This document shows positions 1-8,649 of a DNA stretch of 19,364 nucleotides, in pieces. Under the pieces are notes generated by a model. The model saw only the letters and a list, made by a program, of their open reading frames with translations, ran no database searches and had not been told where the DNA came from. Each line of letters opens with the position of its first letter. The stretch's first letter is position 1. A program made the translations under genes and the position numbers. This stretch comes from JBOGGX01 sp050744245 (GTDB lineage Bacteria > Actinomycetota > Acidimicrobiia > Acidimicrobiales > JBOGGX01). The stretch is from assembly GCA_050744245.1 (NCBI GenBank), contig JBOGGX010000232.1, forward strand, positions 1 to 19,364, written 5' to 3'.

Positions 1-52
1 AGCAGAGCAGGCGATTCGAGGGTGATATGTCCTCTGACCTGCACAAACGTCC

Positions 53-128
53 GGGCCCGTAGCTCAGTGGTCAGAGCAGGCGACTCATAATCGCTTGGTC
101 GCAGGTTCGATCCCTGCCGGGCCCACCA
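53..128 (+). tRNA. tRNA-Met (CAT anticodon)
   Basis: The cloverleaf can be folded by hand. The acceptor stem pairs GGGCCCG (53-59) with CGGGCCC (118-124), followed by discriminator A125 and an encoded CCA (126-128). The anticodon stem GGCGA/TCGCT closes the loop CTCATAA, giving anticodon CAT. The T arm is GCAGG-TTCGATC-CCTGC (101-117). The first acceptor pair is a G-C Watson-Crick pair, which argues against initiator tRNA. The choice between elongator Met and the lysidine-modified Ile2 tRNA cannot be made from the anticodon alone, so Met is the default call. Confidence 0.93.
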
Positions 129-321
129 TCGTTGACCTGCGGAAACATCGCCTCAGCCTGCACCTCACCCCCCGTGAGATCCGTACCAGCGTCGTCGCCG
201 ACACCGCCGCCGCCCACGAAAACGACCCTCATCTGGCCAGCCGGATCGTCCCGCGATTGAAACCCGCCGCCTCACTCCACCCCGCCTGCCGCGGCGCGCT
301 GCCGAATCTGGCTCTAATGGA
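129..321. other. Stretch without a supported gene downstream of the tRNA
   Basis: The plus frame is open here only because it runs out of the tRNA, and I recognise no family in it. The minus strand offers a short ATG ORF (starting near 231) with a glycine-rich start, also unrecognised. No integrase and no repeat of the tRNA 3' end is visible, so there is no support for an integrated element at this tRNA. Confidence 0.4.
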
Positions 322-648
322 TCAAGAGCGCCGGCTCCGCCGGTGCCGGCCCGGCCTGCGGGCGGCGCTTGAGGCGCCGTCCTCGGCCGGGACGCTCGCC
401 CGCGAAAGACCCCTTCGGCTCATTCGCCATACGAGCAGCGCGGCTACTGCACCCCCAAGTAAACCAATTCCAAGATTTGGACCTGCTGGCGTACAAAGCG
501 GCGGAACGGCGCCGTCTGGTGAAGGGCCAGGACTACCTCCGCAGGGACCTTCGATGGCCATTTGGATCAGAACTGAAACAACGGCGCCAACTGTGAAAGC
601 GAAGATAACTAAAGCCCCTCGGGCTAGCTCACGAGCTCTTCCCACCAT
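322..648 (-). CDS. Small two-helix membrane protein, unknown function
   Basis: This 108-aa ORF starts with ATG at 648. Two hydrophobic segments are visible, near residues 8-32 (GALVIFAFTVGAVVSVLI) and 59-77 (LGIGLLGGAVAALLVWRM). A Pro/Gly/Cys-containing loop separates them, and the tail is very basic and probably cytoplasmic. A purine-rich AGGAGAG lies about 14-20 nt upstream, rather far for a ribosome site. The gene lies 99 nt downstream of the protease remnant on the same strand. I do not recognise the family. The hydrophobic pattern supports a real coding region, but the Arg-rich end could be a shadow of noncoding GC-rich DNA. Confidence 0.45.
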   Translation of the reverse strand: MVGRARELARGALVIFAFTVGAVVSVLIQMAIEGPCGGSPGPSPDGAVPPLCTPAGPNLGIGLLGGAVAALLVWRMSRRGLSRASVPAEDGASSAARRPGRHRRSRRS

Positions 649-666
649 TACCGCCGAGAAACTCTC

Positions 667-738
667 CTATCGGGGACCCACTTCAGCCTCGGCCCGCTTG
701 ACCGTCCCCCCGATCGCAAGAAACAAACCCTCCTCCAT
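667..738 (-). CDS. Possible 23-aa microprotein between protease remnant and membrane protein
   Basis: ATG at 738-736 opens 23 codons (beginning MEEGLFLAIGGTVKRAEAE) and ends at TAG 667-669, just upstream of the membrane-protein start at 648. The ORF overlaps the purine-rich segment that could serve as that gene's ribosome site, so coupling is conceivable. Nothing beyond position and an open frame supports it. It may equally be the end of a lost longer gene or chance. Confidence 0.15.
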   Translation of the reverse strand: MEEGLFLAIGGTVKRAEAEVGPR

Positions 739-747
739 CTAGGTACT

Positions 748-1782
748 CTAGTCAGCTGCTTGCACATCAACGTTCAGCTGGGCCTCAATTGCATCAATGT
801 TGACGCTGAACGCCCGCCACGCACACGTTCGACCCTCATCAAGACCTTCGCAATCCGCCACGGTTGCAAGATCAATAGCATCAAGCATGCCCCGGGCGAT
901 CCAGTTCGCCGGCTGCGGGGTCGAGCCAGCCGTGGGTCCACCGCTGTCACCCTCTCCGACAGAGCCATCCAATTGTGGATCCCGTGTCCAGATGCCTGGG
1001 CCGATCACCTGACCATCAATGTTGATGAACCTATTGACATCTTTAACCCGAACGACAGAAGCACCCGACCATGAGCCAGAGACGAGCACAAGGGACTCGT
1101 CAGCGGGGTTCACGCCATCCACAATATTCACTCCCTGGGCCGAATCCCAATCACCGACATAAATAACCGATTGGTACCCCCTGTTCAATAACATGGCGTC
1201 TACGTCAGCATCACCGTTTATCGAGTGCCCGACCAAACCGTCACCGATTGGAGTGAACCAGTCCTTGTCGAGGCCACAGTGACGAGCGGTAATCATGAAG
1301 TCATCGCCGTTAGGCTGGTCAGCCGCGAACCCGGTCGTACAATAGATGTGAAATCCGGGAATCCCCGCTGGCCGATCCATCGCAGCACCTCCCCAGAAGG
1401 GCGCGATGTCGTCCCACCTCCACGCGGCGGCGATCGGCTGGCTGCCCGCCGTGAACACAAGCTTCATTGTGCTCTCGATTATGGCTTCAGCGAGCGGGAT
1501 GTCCCCCGCATCACCAATGCCGACGTCGAGGCCGCTATAGTCAGATAAGGGTCCCACCTCGGTAATCCGTACCCCGGCTTCTCCGAGATCCATGCCAGCA
1601 ATGCGACGTGCCTCTCGCAGCAACTCGCTCAACGAGTAACCGGCCGCGCGGACCTCGACGGGAACCTGCGAACGGACCTCATTTATCAATCGAACCATGT
1701 CATCAGGAAGACTGCCTTTCCAATACAACAAGACAGCGCGCTGTTCCGGCTTTAGTTCGACTCCAGCGAAGCCCTCGGCGTT
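748..1782 (-). pseudogene. 5'-truncated secreted S1 (chymotrypsin-like) serine protease
   Basis: The 344 codons before the stop at 748 carry a full S1 catalytic domain. The nucleophile-activating His is in ITARHCG (remnant residue 168), the Asp is in DVDAMLL (195) and the Ser is in GEGDSGGP (280). Cys148 and Cys169 bracket the His as in the usual disulfide. The N-terminal part, with AVLLYWKGSLP and a helical segment around SLSELLREARR, resembles the prodomain-like region of actinobacterial S1 peptidases. Such enzymes are exported, but here no signal peptide and no plausible start codon precede the homologous part. Instead the frame runs back into DUF2079 sequence, so the 5' end has been lost. 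Base composition is visibly less GC-rich than the DUF2079 DNA, consistent with a joint near 1780-1850. An internal ATG at 1698 could start a shorter protein lacking a signal. Confidence 0.75.
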
Positions 1783-3324
1783 CCGGGAGTCGCCCGAGGT
1801 GGCCCGCCGGCTGTGCGTGCTGCTCGGGACCAGCCGGCACCTCGACGACGACCTCGAAGTCGTCGGAGTCCTTGAGCTGAGCCAGCACCGGCGCACCAAC
1901 GTGGTCGGGCGGGTACGCCACCGGCCGCACCGCCACCCACTCAACCTCGGCGGGATCGGGCAGCGGCGGGAGTCCGGCGGTTCCCCATGCGTGCGGGATC
2001 CACGGGTTCGGGAACATGTAGACCCGCTGGCGGTGGGTGAAGTGTGGAGCGAGGAACGGGTCGACGGCCACCACGGCATCGTCGGGGATCTGCGCCAGCA
2101 TCTCGGTGCGGCGTTGGTCGAAGGCGTCGGGGCGGAACCACTGCCCTCGCTCGGTGCCGATCGGTGACGGCCCCCAGACCAGGTGGGCGGGGATGGCGCA
2201 CACGAGGGCGGGCCGATCGTGAGGGTGGCGAGGCGGCTGGCATCGTGGGGTGCCCGGGTGCGTAGGCGGCGGGCACCCAACACCGCCGCCAGACCCACGA
2301 TCGCCAGCAGGTAGGCGCTGTACTGGAACCTGATGTCCTGCTGGCCGAGCTGGCCCGACAGCAGGTTGGCGGCCGTGATCGGGGCCCCGACGAGCAGCAT
2401 CGAGGGGCGGACCAACGCGAGCGGCAACGGAAGGAGCATCTTGGCCAGATACCCGAGGCTGCGTCCCGAGACCAGCACGCCGAGGGTCGACGCCGGGTGG
2501 GCGACCATCCCGATGAGCGCCTCGGGCAGGGTGTCGCCGAACCTGGCGTAGCGGCCGACGTACACCAGCTCGCCGGTCGGGGTGAAGGCCGGCAGGACGA
2601 GGAGGACGTCGATGAAGAAGACGGCGACCGCCGCCACCGCCACGAAGGCGCCGGGGCGCCGCGGCCATGTCTTGGTGAGCGCCAGCCACATCGCCAGCGG
2701 CACCACGACCAGCGGGGCGTCCTCCTTCACGAGGAGGACGACGAGGAGGACGGCGGCCGACAGCTTCGGGCGGCCCTGCACGGCGAGCAGGAACGAGCCC
2801 AGCAGCAGGGGGATGGCCATCAGCTCGGGATGGAAGTTCCACCACGTCGCCCACGTGAGCGCGGGGTGGAGCAGGAAGGCGATCGCCAGCACGGCCGCCA
2901 GCGGCCCTGGCAGGTCGAGGCGGCGGCCGATGGCGTACAGGAGCGGTCCGCCGGTGGCCAACGCCGCCACGGTGAACAACAGCAGCGCTCGGGGGTCGTC
3001 CCACAGCCAGAACAGCGGGACCATCGGGATCATGATCAGCGAGGCGTGGTCGCCGAACAGGTTGAGGCCCCGGAGCGTGACGAACGGCTCCTTGAACCTC
3101 GACAGGAGCCAAAGCCCTTGGTCGAAGATGCCAAAGTCGAACGCCTGGGTCGGGTAGCTGGCGTGCAGCTCGAGGATCAGCCAGCCGTACACGACGACGA
3201 ACAGGGCGGTGGCGCCGATCACCGCCCCGCCCCACGGCGAGACCCGCCGCGCCCGGTCGGTGAGGCGCGCGCGCGAACCGGTCTCCTGGCCCGCTGGGCG
3301 CGCGGACCTCTCGTCCAGCGTCAC
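1783..3324 (-). pseudogene. DUF2079 polytopic membrane protein, frameshifted
   Basis: GTG at 3324-3322 overlaps the GNAT stop (GTGA), so the two genes are coupled. The product has about ten hydrophobic segments, the first near residues 33-52. DUF2079 hallmarks are visible: DFGIFDQ (63-69), NLFGDHAS (88-95), HPALTWATWWNFHPE (153-167) and KEDAP (200-204). These proteins look like polytopic GT-C-fold-type membrane proteins; their substrate is unknown. At about 2210-2215 the frame must shift by one base: the N-terminal part ends near RLATLTIG and the soluble C-terminal part resumes as PALVCAIPAHLVW in another frame, running through VYMFPNPWIPHAWG. One extra C or G in the local run would heal it. 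The C-terminal frame then reads into protease DNA, stopping at 1703, so the natural stop also seems lost. Assembly error remains possible for the shift. Confidence 0.72.
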
Positions 3325-3974
3325 CCGCCCACCTTGCGGAACAGCACCTCCGCGGCCACGGGCCGGTACCCGGCGGCCAGCACGGCCCGCAGCGAGGCCG
3401 TGTTGGCCGGAGCCACCTGGGCGAACAGCGGCTCGCCGGGCGGGATCAGCGTCGTCGCCGCCGCCGCCAGCTGGCGGGCAAGGCCGCGGTCGCGGGACGC
3501 GTGGTCGACCTCGAACGCCACCTCCCACCGCCCGGCCAGGCCCCGCCCGACGGTGACGATCCCGGTGCCCGACCAATCCGTGAACACCCGCAGGTCGTCG
3601 CGGTACCGGGCCGCCCGCCGAACCCGCGGGTGGTCGGCGAGGTCATCCCGGGGGACCAGCTCGAGCGGCTCTGCGGGTGGGTCATCGGTGCGGGCCAGCA
3701 CCACATCGAGCGAGCCGGGCGCGGCGCCCAGCCAGCCCGACAACCACAGCAGGAACTCCGCCTTGAGCGGGGCACCGGGGTCGTCGGCCGGTAGGCGGGC
3801 GGACACGAGCGCCTCCTCGACGTCGGCGGCGATGACGTTGTGGAACGGGAACCCCACCACGGCGTGCACCGGCCCCGGCGGGGACGGCACCACCTCAACC
3901 CGGCCGTTGGGAGCCGGTGGGCGGCCGGCCGCCGCCTCGCACAACGTGCGCAGCAGCGGGTGCCCGGCATCCAT
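3321..3974 (-). CDS. GNAT-family N-acetyltransferase
   Basis: I chose ATG at 3974 (217 aa, MDAGHPLLRT). The open frame extends further upstream, but that part is an Arg/Pro-rich shadow lying over the divergent helicase gene. The C-terminal half carries GNAT features: WEVAFEVDHASRDRGLARQL (150-169), with the R-x-x-G-x-A acetyl-CoA loop at 161-166, and NTASLRAVLAAGYRPV (191-206), the typical N-x-x-S...GY segment before the last strand. The N-terminal half is divergent, so the acceptor substrate is unknown. The gene is first in a two-gene minus-strand unit and overlaps the DUF2079 gene by 4 nt. It diverges from the helicase gene across about 110 nt that must hold both promoters. Confidence 0.8.
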   Translation of the reverse strand: MDAGHPLLRTLCEAAAGRPPAPNGRVEVVPSPPGPVHAVVGFPFHNVIAADVEEALVSARLPADDPGAPLKAEFLLWLSGWLGAAPGSLDVVLARTDDPPAEPLELVPRDDLADHPRVRRAARYRDDLRVFTDWSGTGIVTVGRGLAGRWEVAFEVDHASRDRGLARQLAAAATTLIPPGEPLFAQVAPANTASLRAVLAAGYRPVAAEVLFRKVGG

Positions 3975-4084
3975 CTCGCGCACACTACGGCGGAGGGTGT
4001 GGCGTGCACCGACACGCCCCCAGAGCGGCAGATGCGACAGCCTGGAGAGATTCCCGCCCGCCGGCGCGGCGGCTACCCGTGCGA

Positions 4085-6001
4085 GTGGATCATGGGCGGG
4101 TGGAGATCGACGCCGTGGCGGCGCTCGGCCGGGTCGTGGCCGGGTTCGGCGGGGCCGGCGAGGCCCGTCCCGGCCAGCGGGCCATGGCCGAAGCCGTCGC
4201 CCGGGCCATCGCCGAGAGCGACGCCACCTCGTCGTGCAGGCGGGGACGGGGACCGGCAAGTCGCTCGCCTACCTGGTGCCGGCGATCTGCTCCGGCCAGC
4301 GAGTGGTGGTGGCCACCGCCACCAAGGCGCTGCAAGACCAGCTCGTCGGCAAGGACCTCCCGTTCCTCGAACAGCACCTGGGGGAGCCGTTCACGTTCGC
4401 CTGCATGAAGGGGCGGTCGAACTACGCCTGCGTGCAGCGGGCGCGAGAGGCGGCCTCCGCCAACCAAGAGCAGCTGGCGCTGGACGGGCTGGATGAGCCG
4501 AGCGTGGGTGTCGAGCTCAGGAGGCTCGTGAGGTGGGTCACCCGCCAGCTCGACGCCGACGGCCCGGGCGACCGCGCCGGTCTCCCGTTCGAGCCCTCGC
4601 CGAAGGGGTGGGGGGCGGTGAGCGTCACGTCCCGGGAGTGTCCGGGCGACCCGCTGCCCGGCCGGTGACGTGTGCTTCTGCGAGGCGACCCGTGATGCGG
4701 CGGCGGCCGCCGACGTCGTCGTCGTGAACACCCACTTGTACGGCATGCACCTCAACCGCGAGGGAACTGTGCTGCCCGAGCACGACGTCGTCGTCTTCGA
4801 CGAGGCCCACACGCTCGAGGGCGTCTTCGCCGCCGCGTTCGGGCTGGAGCTGGGGGCGGGCCGCTTCACCCACGCCGCCAGAGCAGTCAAGGCAGTCGTG
4901 GCCGGCGACGAGGTCCCCAACGTCGTGAACGCCGCCGGCCAGCGGTTCGCCGACGCCCTTTTCGAGGTCGATGGTCGGCGGTTGCGGACGGTCGGCGGCG
5001 ACGTGGCCACCGCGATCACCCGTGGCCGCGCTCAGCTGGAGCGGGCGCTGGCGGCCCTCCGGCGGATCACGAGTGACGCGGTCGAGGTGAAGTCCCGAAC
5101 GCAGCGGGCCATGCGCTTCGTGACCGGACTCATCGACGACCTCGACGCCGTCGTCGACCCGCTCGACACCGAGGTGCTGTGGGTGGAGGGCGGCGCCCGC
5201 GGGTTCCCGGTGCTGCGGCTGGCGCCCGTCGACGTGCGGCCGATGCTCCAATGGCTGTGGGCGAACACGACGGCCGTGCTGACGAGCGCCACGTTGCCGC
5301 CCACCACGCCCATCCGGCTTGGCGTCCCGCCCGATCGCTACGACTACGCCGATGTCGGCAGCCCGTTCGACTACCCGACCAACGCGTTGCTCTACTGCGC
5401 CTCCCACCTCCCGGAGCGCACGTCCGATGCGTACGAAGCGGCCATGCACGACGAGCTGACGGTGCTCATCGAGGCGGCCGGGGGCCGGACTCTGGCGCTG
5501 TTCACGAGCTGGCGGGCGATGCGCGCCGCCGTCGAGGCCTTGCGGGACCGGCTGCCGTTCCCGTTGCTCGCCCAGGACGACCTGCCCAAGCCCGCGCTGG
5601 TGGCCCGGTTCGCCGGCGACGAGGCGACCTGCCTGTTCGCCACTATGGGGTTCTGGCAGGGGGTCGATGTCGTGGGCCGATCGCTGTCGCTGGTCACGAT
5701 CGATCGCCCTCCGTTCCCCCGCCCCGACGCGCCCCTCACCCAGGCTCGGCGGGAGCAGGCCCGGGCCAACGCCTTCGAGCTGGTCGACCTCCCTCGGGCC
5801 ACGACGTTGCTGGCCCAAGGCGTCGGCCGGCTGATCCGATCAAGCTCCGATCGCGGGGTGGTGGCGGTGCTCGATCCCCGGCTCGCGTCGGCCCGCTACC
5901 GCTGGCGCATCGTCAACGCCCTCCCCCCGATGCGGCGGACCAAGCGACAGGACGAGGTGCTGCGGTTCCTCCGTTCCCTGCACGAGCCGGAGGAGGCGTG
6001 A
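4085..6001 (+). pseudogene. dinG: DinG/XPD-like ATP-dependent DNA helicase, two frameshifts
   Basis: Superfamily-2, Fe-S-type 5'-3' helicase related to DinG/YoaA, likely acting in repair of stalled forks or R-loops. Walker A is QAGTGTGKS, the DEAH box is VVVFDEAHTLEG (Asp codon at 4799), and motif VI is QGVGRLIRSSSDRG near 5817-5858. Fe-S cysteines appear as NYACVQR, RECPG, RCPAG and VCFCE. The start is uncertain: GTG at 4085 or 4100. The frame breaks twice. At about 4223-4228, IAESDA must shift to LVVQAGTG (one C missing). At about 4644-4646, between the second and third Fe-S cysteines, a G run is two bases short or one long. Apart from these the sequence is conserved to its end, about 638 codons, normal for actinobacterial relatives. 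This suits very recent inactivation or consensus errors better than old decay. Confidence 0.8.
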
Positions 6002-6004
6002 GGC

Positions 6005-6266
6005 GATGGCCAGCGTTGTGACCCTCGCCTCTTTGTGCTAATCGAGATCACCGAGGTCGTCCCGTGGCTCGTCTCACCCCACCACCGAAGGGAAGCCCGC
6101 TCGAGCGGTTGCGCCCGGCGCCGCGGGCGAGATCGACGCGGCGGCGGCTGATGTCGGCGACCTGCCCGAGCCGCTCATGCTTCCCGCTGGTGACGAGATC
6201 CCGTCGGCGGCGCTCCGCCGCCAGGCCGCTCGCCACCTCGGGTTCGCGGTACGCACGCCCCGCTGA
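6005..6266 (+). pseudogene. Unidentified broken fragment downstream of dinG
   Basis: Two coding-like segments lie in different frames. The first reads RLFVLIEITEVVPWLVS from about 6023. The second reads TTEGKPARAVAPGAAGEIDA and continues through LPEPLMLPAGDEIPSAALRR to TGA at 6264-6266. The frame change coincides with the CCCC run at 6077-6080; one C fewer would join them. No convincing start codon is visible in the joined frame. I do not recognise a family. It may be the end of a gene in the dinG transcription unit or an old remnant. Confidence 0.3.
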
Positions 6267-6272
6267 CGCGTC

Positions 6273-6650
6273 ATGCCGTCGCCAATCGCCATCACTGCTC
6301 CGTCCACCACGGTGGTCCTGGCCGAGAACCGCCTCGGCGAGATGCCGTTCACGGTCACCAACACCACCGACCAACCGCGGCGGGGGCGGGCGTCGGTCGT
6401 GGCCCTTGACGGTGCGCCGCCGGCGTGGTTCTCGCTCGCCAGCAAGGCCGAGCTCGACCTGCCGCCGGGCTCGACGGCGCAGGTTGTCGTCCGGGTCGAG
6501 CCGCCGCTCGGGGTTCCGGCCGGCACCCATCTGTTCCGCCGTCACCATACGACGCTCGTAGGAGCCGCGGTGGGCGAGCTTGCCGTGGCGGTCGATCTCG
6601 CCTACAGGTTCGGCGACGCCGAGGATCTCGCCGATCCCCGAGGGCATTAG
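6273..6650 (+). CDS. Ig-like beta-sandwich domain protein (N-terminal domain type)
   Basis: ATG at 6273 opens 125 codons. Residues 5-90 look like a single Ig-like/NEW3-type beta sandwich: FTVTNTTDQPRRGRASVVAL, then AWFSLA, then LPPGSTAQVVVRVEPP and VPAGTHLFR. In actinobacteria this domain commonly opens longer proteins with transmembrane or peptidoglycan-linked tails. Here the sequence after THLFR no longer fits the pattern and stops at 6650, so the gene may be truncated or frameshifted near 6535. There is no signal peptide. It follows the previous fragment by 6 nt and may share its transcript. Function unknown, probably a protein-protein interaction module. Confidence 0.55.
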   Translation: MPSPIAITAPSTTVVLAENRLGEMPFTVTNTTDQPRRGRASVVALDGAPPAWFSLASKAELDLPPGSTAQVVVRVEPPLGVPAGTHLFRRHHTTLVGAAVGELAVAVDLAYRFGDAEDLADPRGH

Positions 6651-6746
6651 GGCGTGCAGGGCGATCCCCCCGGGGCGCGGTCCTCCAGAGCAGTCTCCGT
6701 GAGGCTCAGCGCAGCGAGGACAACCTCACCAGGCACGCGAACGCCC

Positions 6747-7129
6747 TTGGCGGACGATTTCGTTCCGATGTTCCTCAGACCCCTACCCGGCGACATCGTC
6801 ATCGACGTCGACCCGGTGGCCGGGCTCCTTGATTCCGGCGAGCTGGACGGTGATCTCGCCGGTCTGTTCGGCGAACTCGGCGAGACGGCCGCCGCACGAG
6901 GGGTCGGTGTGCTGTTCACGGTCGACGAGGTCCAGTACCGCAGCCAAACGCACCTCGCCGCCCTGACCGTCGGGCTCCGCGCATGGCGCAACGTCAGCTG
7001 CCGTTCATGGTCGCCGGGGCGGGCCTGCCCTCGCCGCCCGGGCTCGTCTGTGAGGCCAAGTCCCATGCCGAGCGGCTCTTCGACCGCTCCGGATGCTGCT
7101 TCGCCTCGTCCGTGAGCCGGGACGCCTGA
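6747..7129 (+). pseudogene. AAA ATPase remnant (Orc1/AAA_16-like), P-loop missing and frameshifted
   Basis: The recognisable stretch VIDVDPVAGLLDSGELDGDL, followed by RGVGVLFTVDEVQ (Walker B), matches the middle of the actinobacterial AAA ATPases that carry an Orc1/archaeal-ATPase-like fold. After AALTVGL the frame must shift by one base at about 6972-6983, whereupon MAQRQLPFMVAGAGLPSPPG and CEAKSHAERLFDRSG continue the family pattern to TGA at 7127-7129. The Walker A half that normally precedes this is absent: upstream DNA has no GKT/GKS motif in any frame. The C-terminal winged-helix part is also absent. This is therefore an internal fragment rather than a simply frameshifted gene. Confidence 0.6.
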
Positions 7130-7130
7130 G

Positions 7131-7628
7131 GTGGCCGGGGGCCCGTCGTGCTCGGTCGTGGTGGCACCGTCGGAGGTTGAGGTCGATTGGTGGAAGAAAC
7201 CGCGCGGCTACGTGGTGACGCTCCTGGGGGCGACCGTGGGTGGGGCGCTCGGCGAGCTCGTGATCCTGCTCGGCTTCCGAGCCCCCGAGGCGAAGGACTG
7301 CACGACGGTCGGCTGCGCCATCGGCGAGGGGATCGGTCAGGCCATCTTCCTCGCCTTCGCCATCCTGTTCGGGCTGGTGTTGCTGTGGGTGGGTGCGGTG
7401 CTTGGCGCGTGGGTCGGGCTCCGAGTCCGCCGCTACCTCGGCTCGAAGACCACCGCGCTGTTCCTCGCCCTCCTCATGATCCCCTGGACGATCGGCATGG
7501 CGGCGCTGCTCGGCAACCTGGTCGACAGCCTCACCGTGTCGGTGATCCTGGCCCCGATCCTGCTGACCGCGGTTCCCGGGCTGGTAGCCCGGGGGGCCGT
7601 GGTGCTGATCCGCACCCGGCACCTGTGA
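7131..7628 (+). CDS. Polytopic membrane protein, unknown function
   Basis: GTG at 7131 starts 165 codons, one base after the AAA remnant's stop. A short polar N-terminus ends in WWKKPRG, then hydrophobic segments lie near residues 27-49, 70-100 (possibly two passes with a Gly-rich turn), 107-131 and 133-159, giving four or five helices. The short loop EAKDCTTVGC holds two cysteines that could form an extracytoplasmic disulfide. No family is recognised. The start could also be a later in-frame codon near the first helix. Codon use is typical of the surrounding high-GC genes. Confidence 0.6.
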   Translation: MAGGPSCSVVVAPSEVEVDWWKKPRGYVVTLLGATVGGALGELVILLGFRAPEAKDCTTVGCAIGEGIGQAIFLAFAILFGLVLLWVGAVLGAWVGLRVRRYLGSKTTALFLALLMIPWTIGMAALLGNLVDSLTVSVILAPILLTAVPGLVARGAVVLIRTRHL

Positions 7629-7768
7629 TTGGCGGGTGGGTGGATCGGTGCTTCCGCACGCGCGCCGCTCCAGAGAGCTGATAGATCGCCCAGGTCAGCT
7701 CTGCTCGTTCTGCGGTTGCCGTCCCCTACCTTCGTGATTGTATGAACGAGCGCCGTTAACATGTTGTT

Positions 7769-8542
7769 GTGCGTTTCGAATGGAGTTCAGCAGTTGAGGA
7801 GGCAGCTTGGTGGACAAGCGTGCTGCATCCATTTGGGACAGACGTCGGATCGGTCGTTCCAGACATCTTCCCCGCATATGCGCGTGTCCTTCATCCTGTC
7901 ATTGAGGACGGCGTACGGCGCACTTGGGCGGAGATAGCTATCGAGAATGAGCGCCTCGTGCATCCCGAGATGCAACTGCATGAGATCAGCCGGTCGCGCC
8001 ATCAGCCGCCGCCCGACCGCTACCACATGGATGATCGCGTGGAGTGGGGATCGTTGCCGAGGCCAGAACTCGAGGCGCTTCGTGATCTTCTGGCGCCACA
8101 CACGACGACGTCTGGGCGGGCATGGTGCTGCATCTGGGAGGGATATGGGCAGCTCCGTGGAGGCGACATAATCACGTTCTCGGCCCGCAAATATAATTCG
8201 GCCGCCTCGGTCGATGACGAGCCACCGATCGCTCCCCGCGAGGTGCTTCATGGTCCCCGCGTCACTGCGCCAAAGCGGGCCTACTACCTCCTCTGTGGGC
8301 CTCTATCCGACCTCGTCGACCTCTACGAAGATCTCGGTGACCAGTCTCCGAACGTATGGTGGCCTGATGACCGGGAGTGGATTGTAGCAACAGAGATCGA
8401 TCTGGCATGGACCTACGTAGCCGGAAGCAAGGCGGCCGCCGCCGCAGTGCTCGCGCACCCTCTGCTGGAAGCGGTTCCGGCGACGCCGAACGATCAATTC
8501 ACGTACGACAGCGACGTCCTGAATCGACGCGGTGACCAGTGA
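7769..8542 (+). CDS. Conserved actinobacterial hypothetical protein
   Basis: GTG at 7769 begins 257 codons (MRFEWSSAVEEAAWWTSVL). No signal peptide or membrane helix is seen, so the protein is probably cytoplasmic. The C-terminal part, with AYYLLCGPLSDLVDLYED, then WWPDDREWIVATEIDLAWTY and GSKAAAAAVL, resembles a family of uncharacterised actinobacterial proteins I have seen only as hypothetical. The Trp/Asp-rich motif (WPxDRxWxVxTEIDxAxTYV) is its most distinctive feature. The upstream 139 nt is less GC-rich and contains a palindrome AACATGTT (7758-7765) next to the start, a possible promoter or operator. The gene stands alone and converges on the next one. Confidence 0.7.
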   Translation: MRFEWSSAVEEAAWWTSVLHPFGTDVGSVVPDIFPAYARVLHPVIEDGVRRTWAEIAIENERLVHPEMQLHEISRSRHQPPPDRYHMDDRVEWGSLPRPELEALRDLLAPHTTTSGRAWCCIWEGYGQLRGGDIITFSARKYNSAASVDDEPPIAPREVLHGPRVTAPKRAYYLLCGPLSDLVDLYEDLGDQSPNVWWPDDREWIVATEIDLAWTYVAGSKAAAAAVLAHPLLEAVPATPNDQFTYDSDVLNRRGDQ

Positions 8543-8649
8543 TACATGTACGATCTTCGTCACCTCGTCTCGAGGCGCTGCACCTTGCCTGTCGGACTCA
8601 GATCACGGCGAAATCCCAATAGCCATGTGCATGCAGCGCCGGTCGATAG

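Noticed and set aside
1..149. Imperfect short repeats around the tRNA: AGAGCAGGCGAYTC at 4-17 and 73-86, and TGACCTGC-N2-AAACRTC at 35-51 and 133-149
   Set aside because: The two repeat pairs have different spacing, so they are not one tandem duplication. They are too short for attachment sites, and no integrase is nearby.
95..742. Plus-strand 215-codon ORF beginning inside the tRNA
   Set aside because: It starts within the tRNA, has no family resemblance, and overlaps the better-supported minus-strand membrane protein.
748..3576. A single 942-aa protein spanning DUF2079 and protease
   Set aside because: The central part is a Ser/Thr/Arg-rich out-of-frame stretch. The true DUF2079 C-terminus lies in another frame, and the first 84 codons overlap the GNAT gene.
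2497..4668. Very long plus-strand ORF of 723 codons
   Set aside because: Only its last part is real (the middle of dinG). The rest is a Gln/Arg/His-rich antisense shadow of the DUF2079 and GNAT genes.
8543..8649. Terminator between convergent genes
   Set aside because: No GC-rich hairpin with a T-tract is visible on either strand; only a short TACATGTA palindrome just after the first gene.
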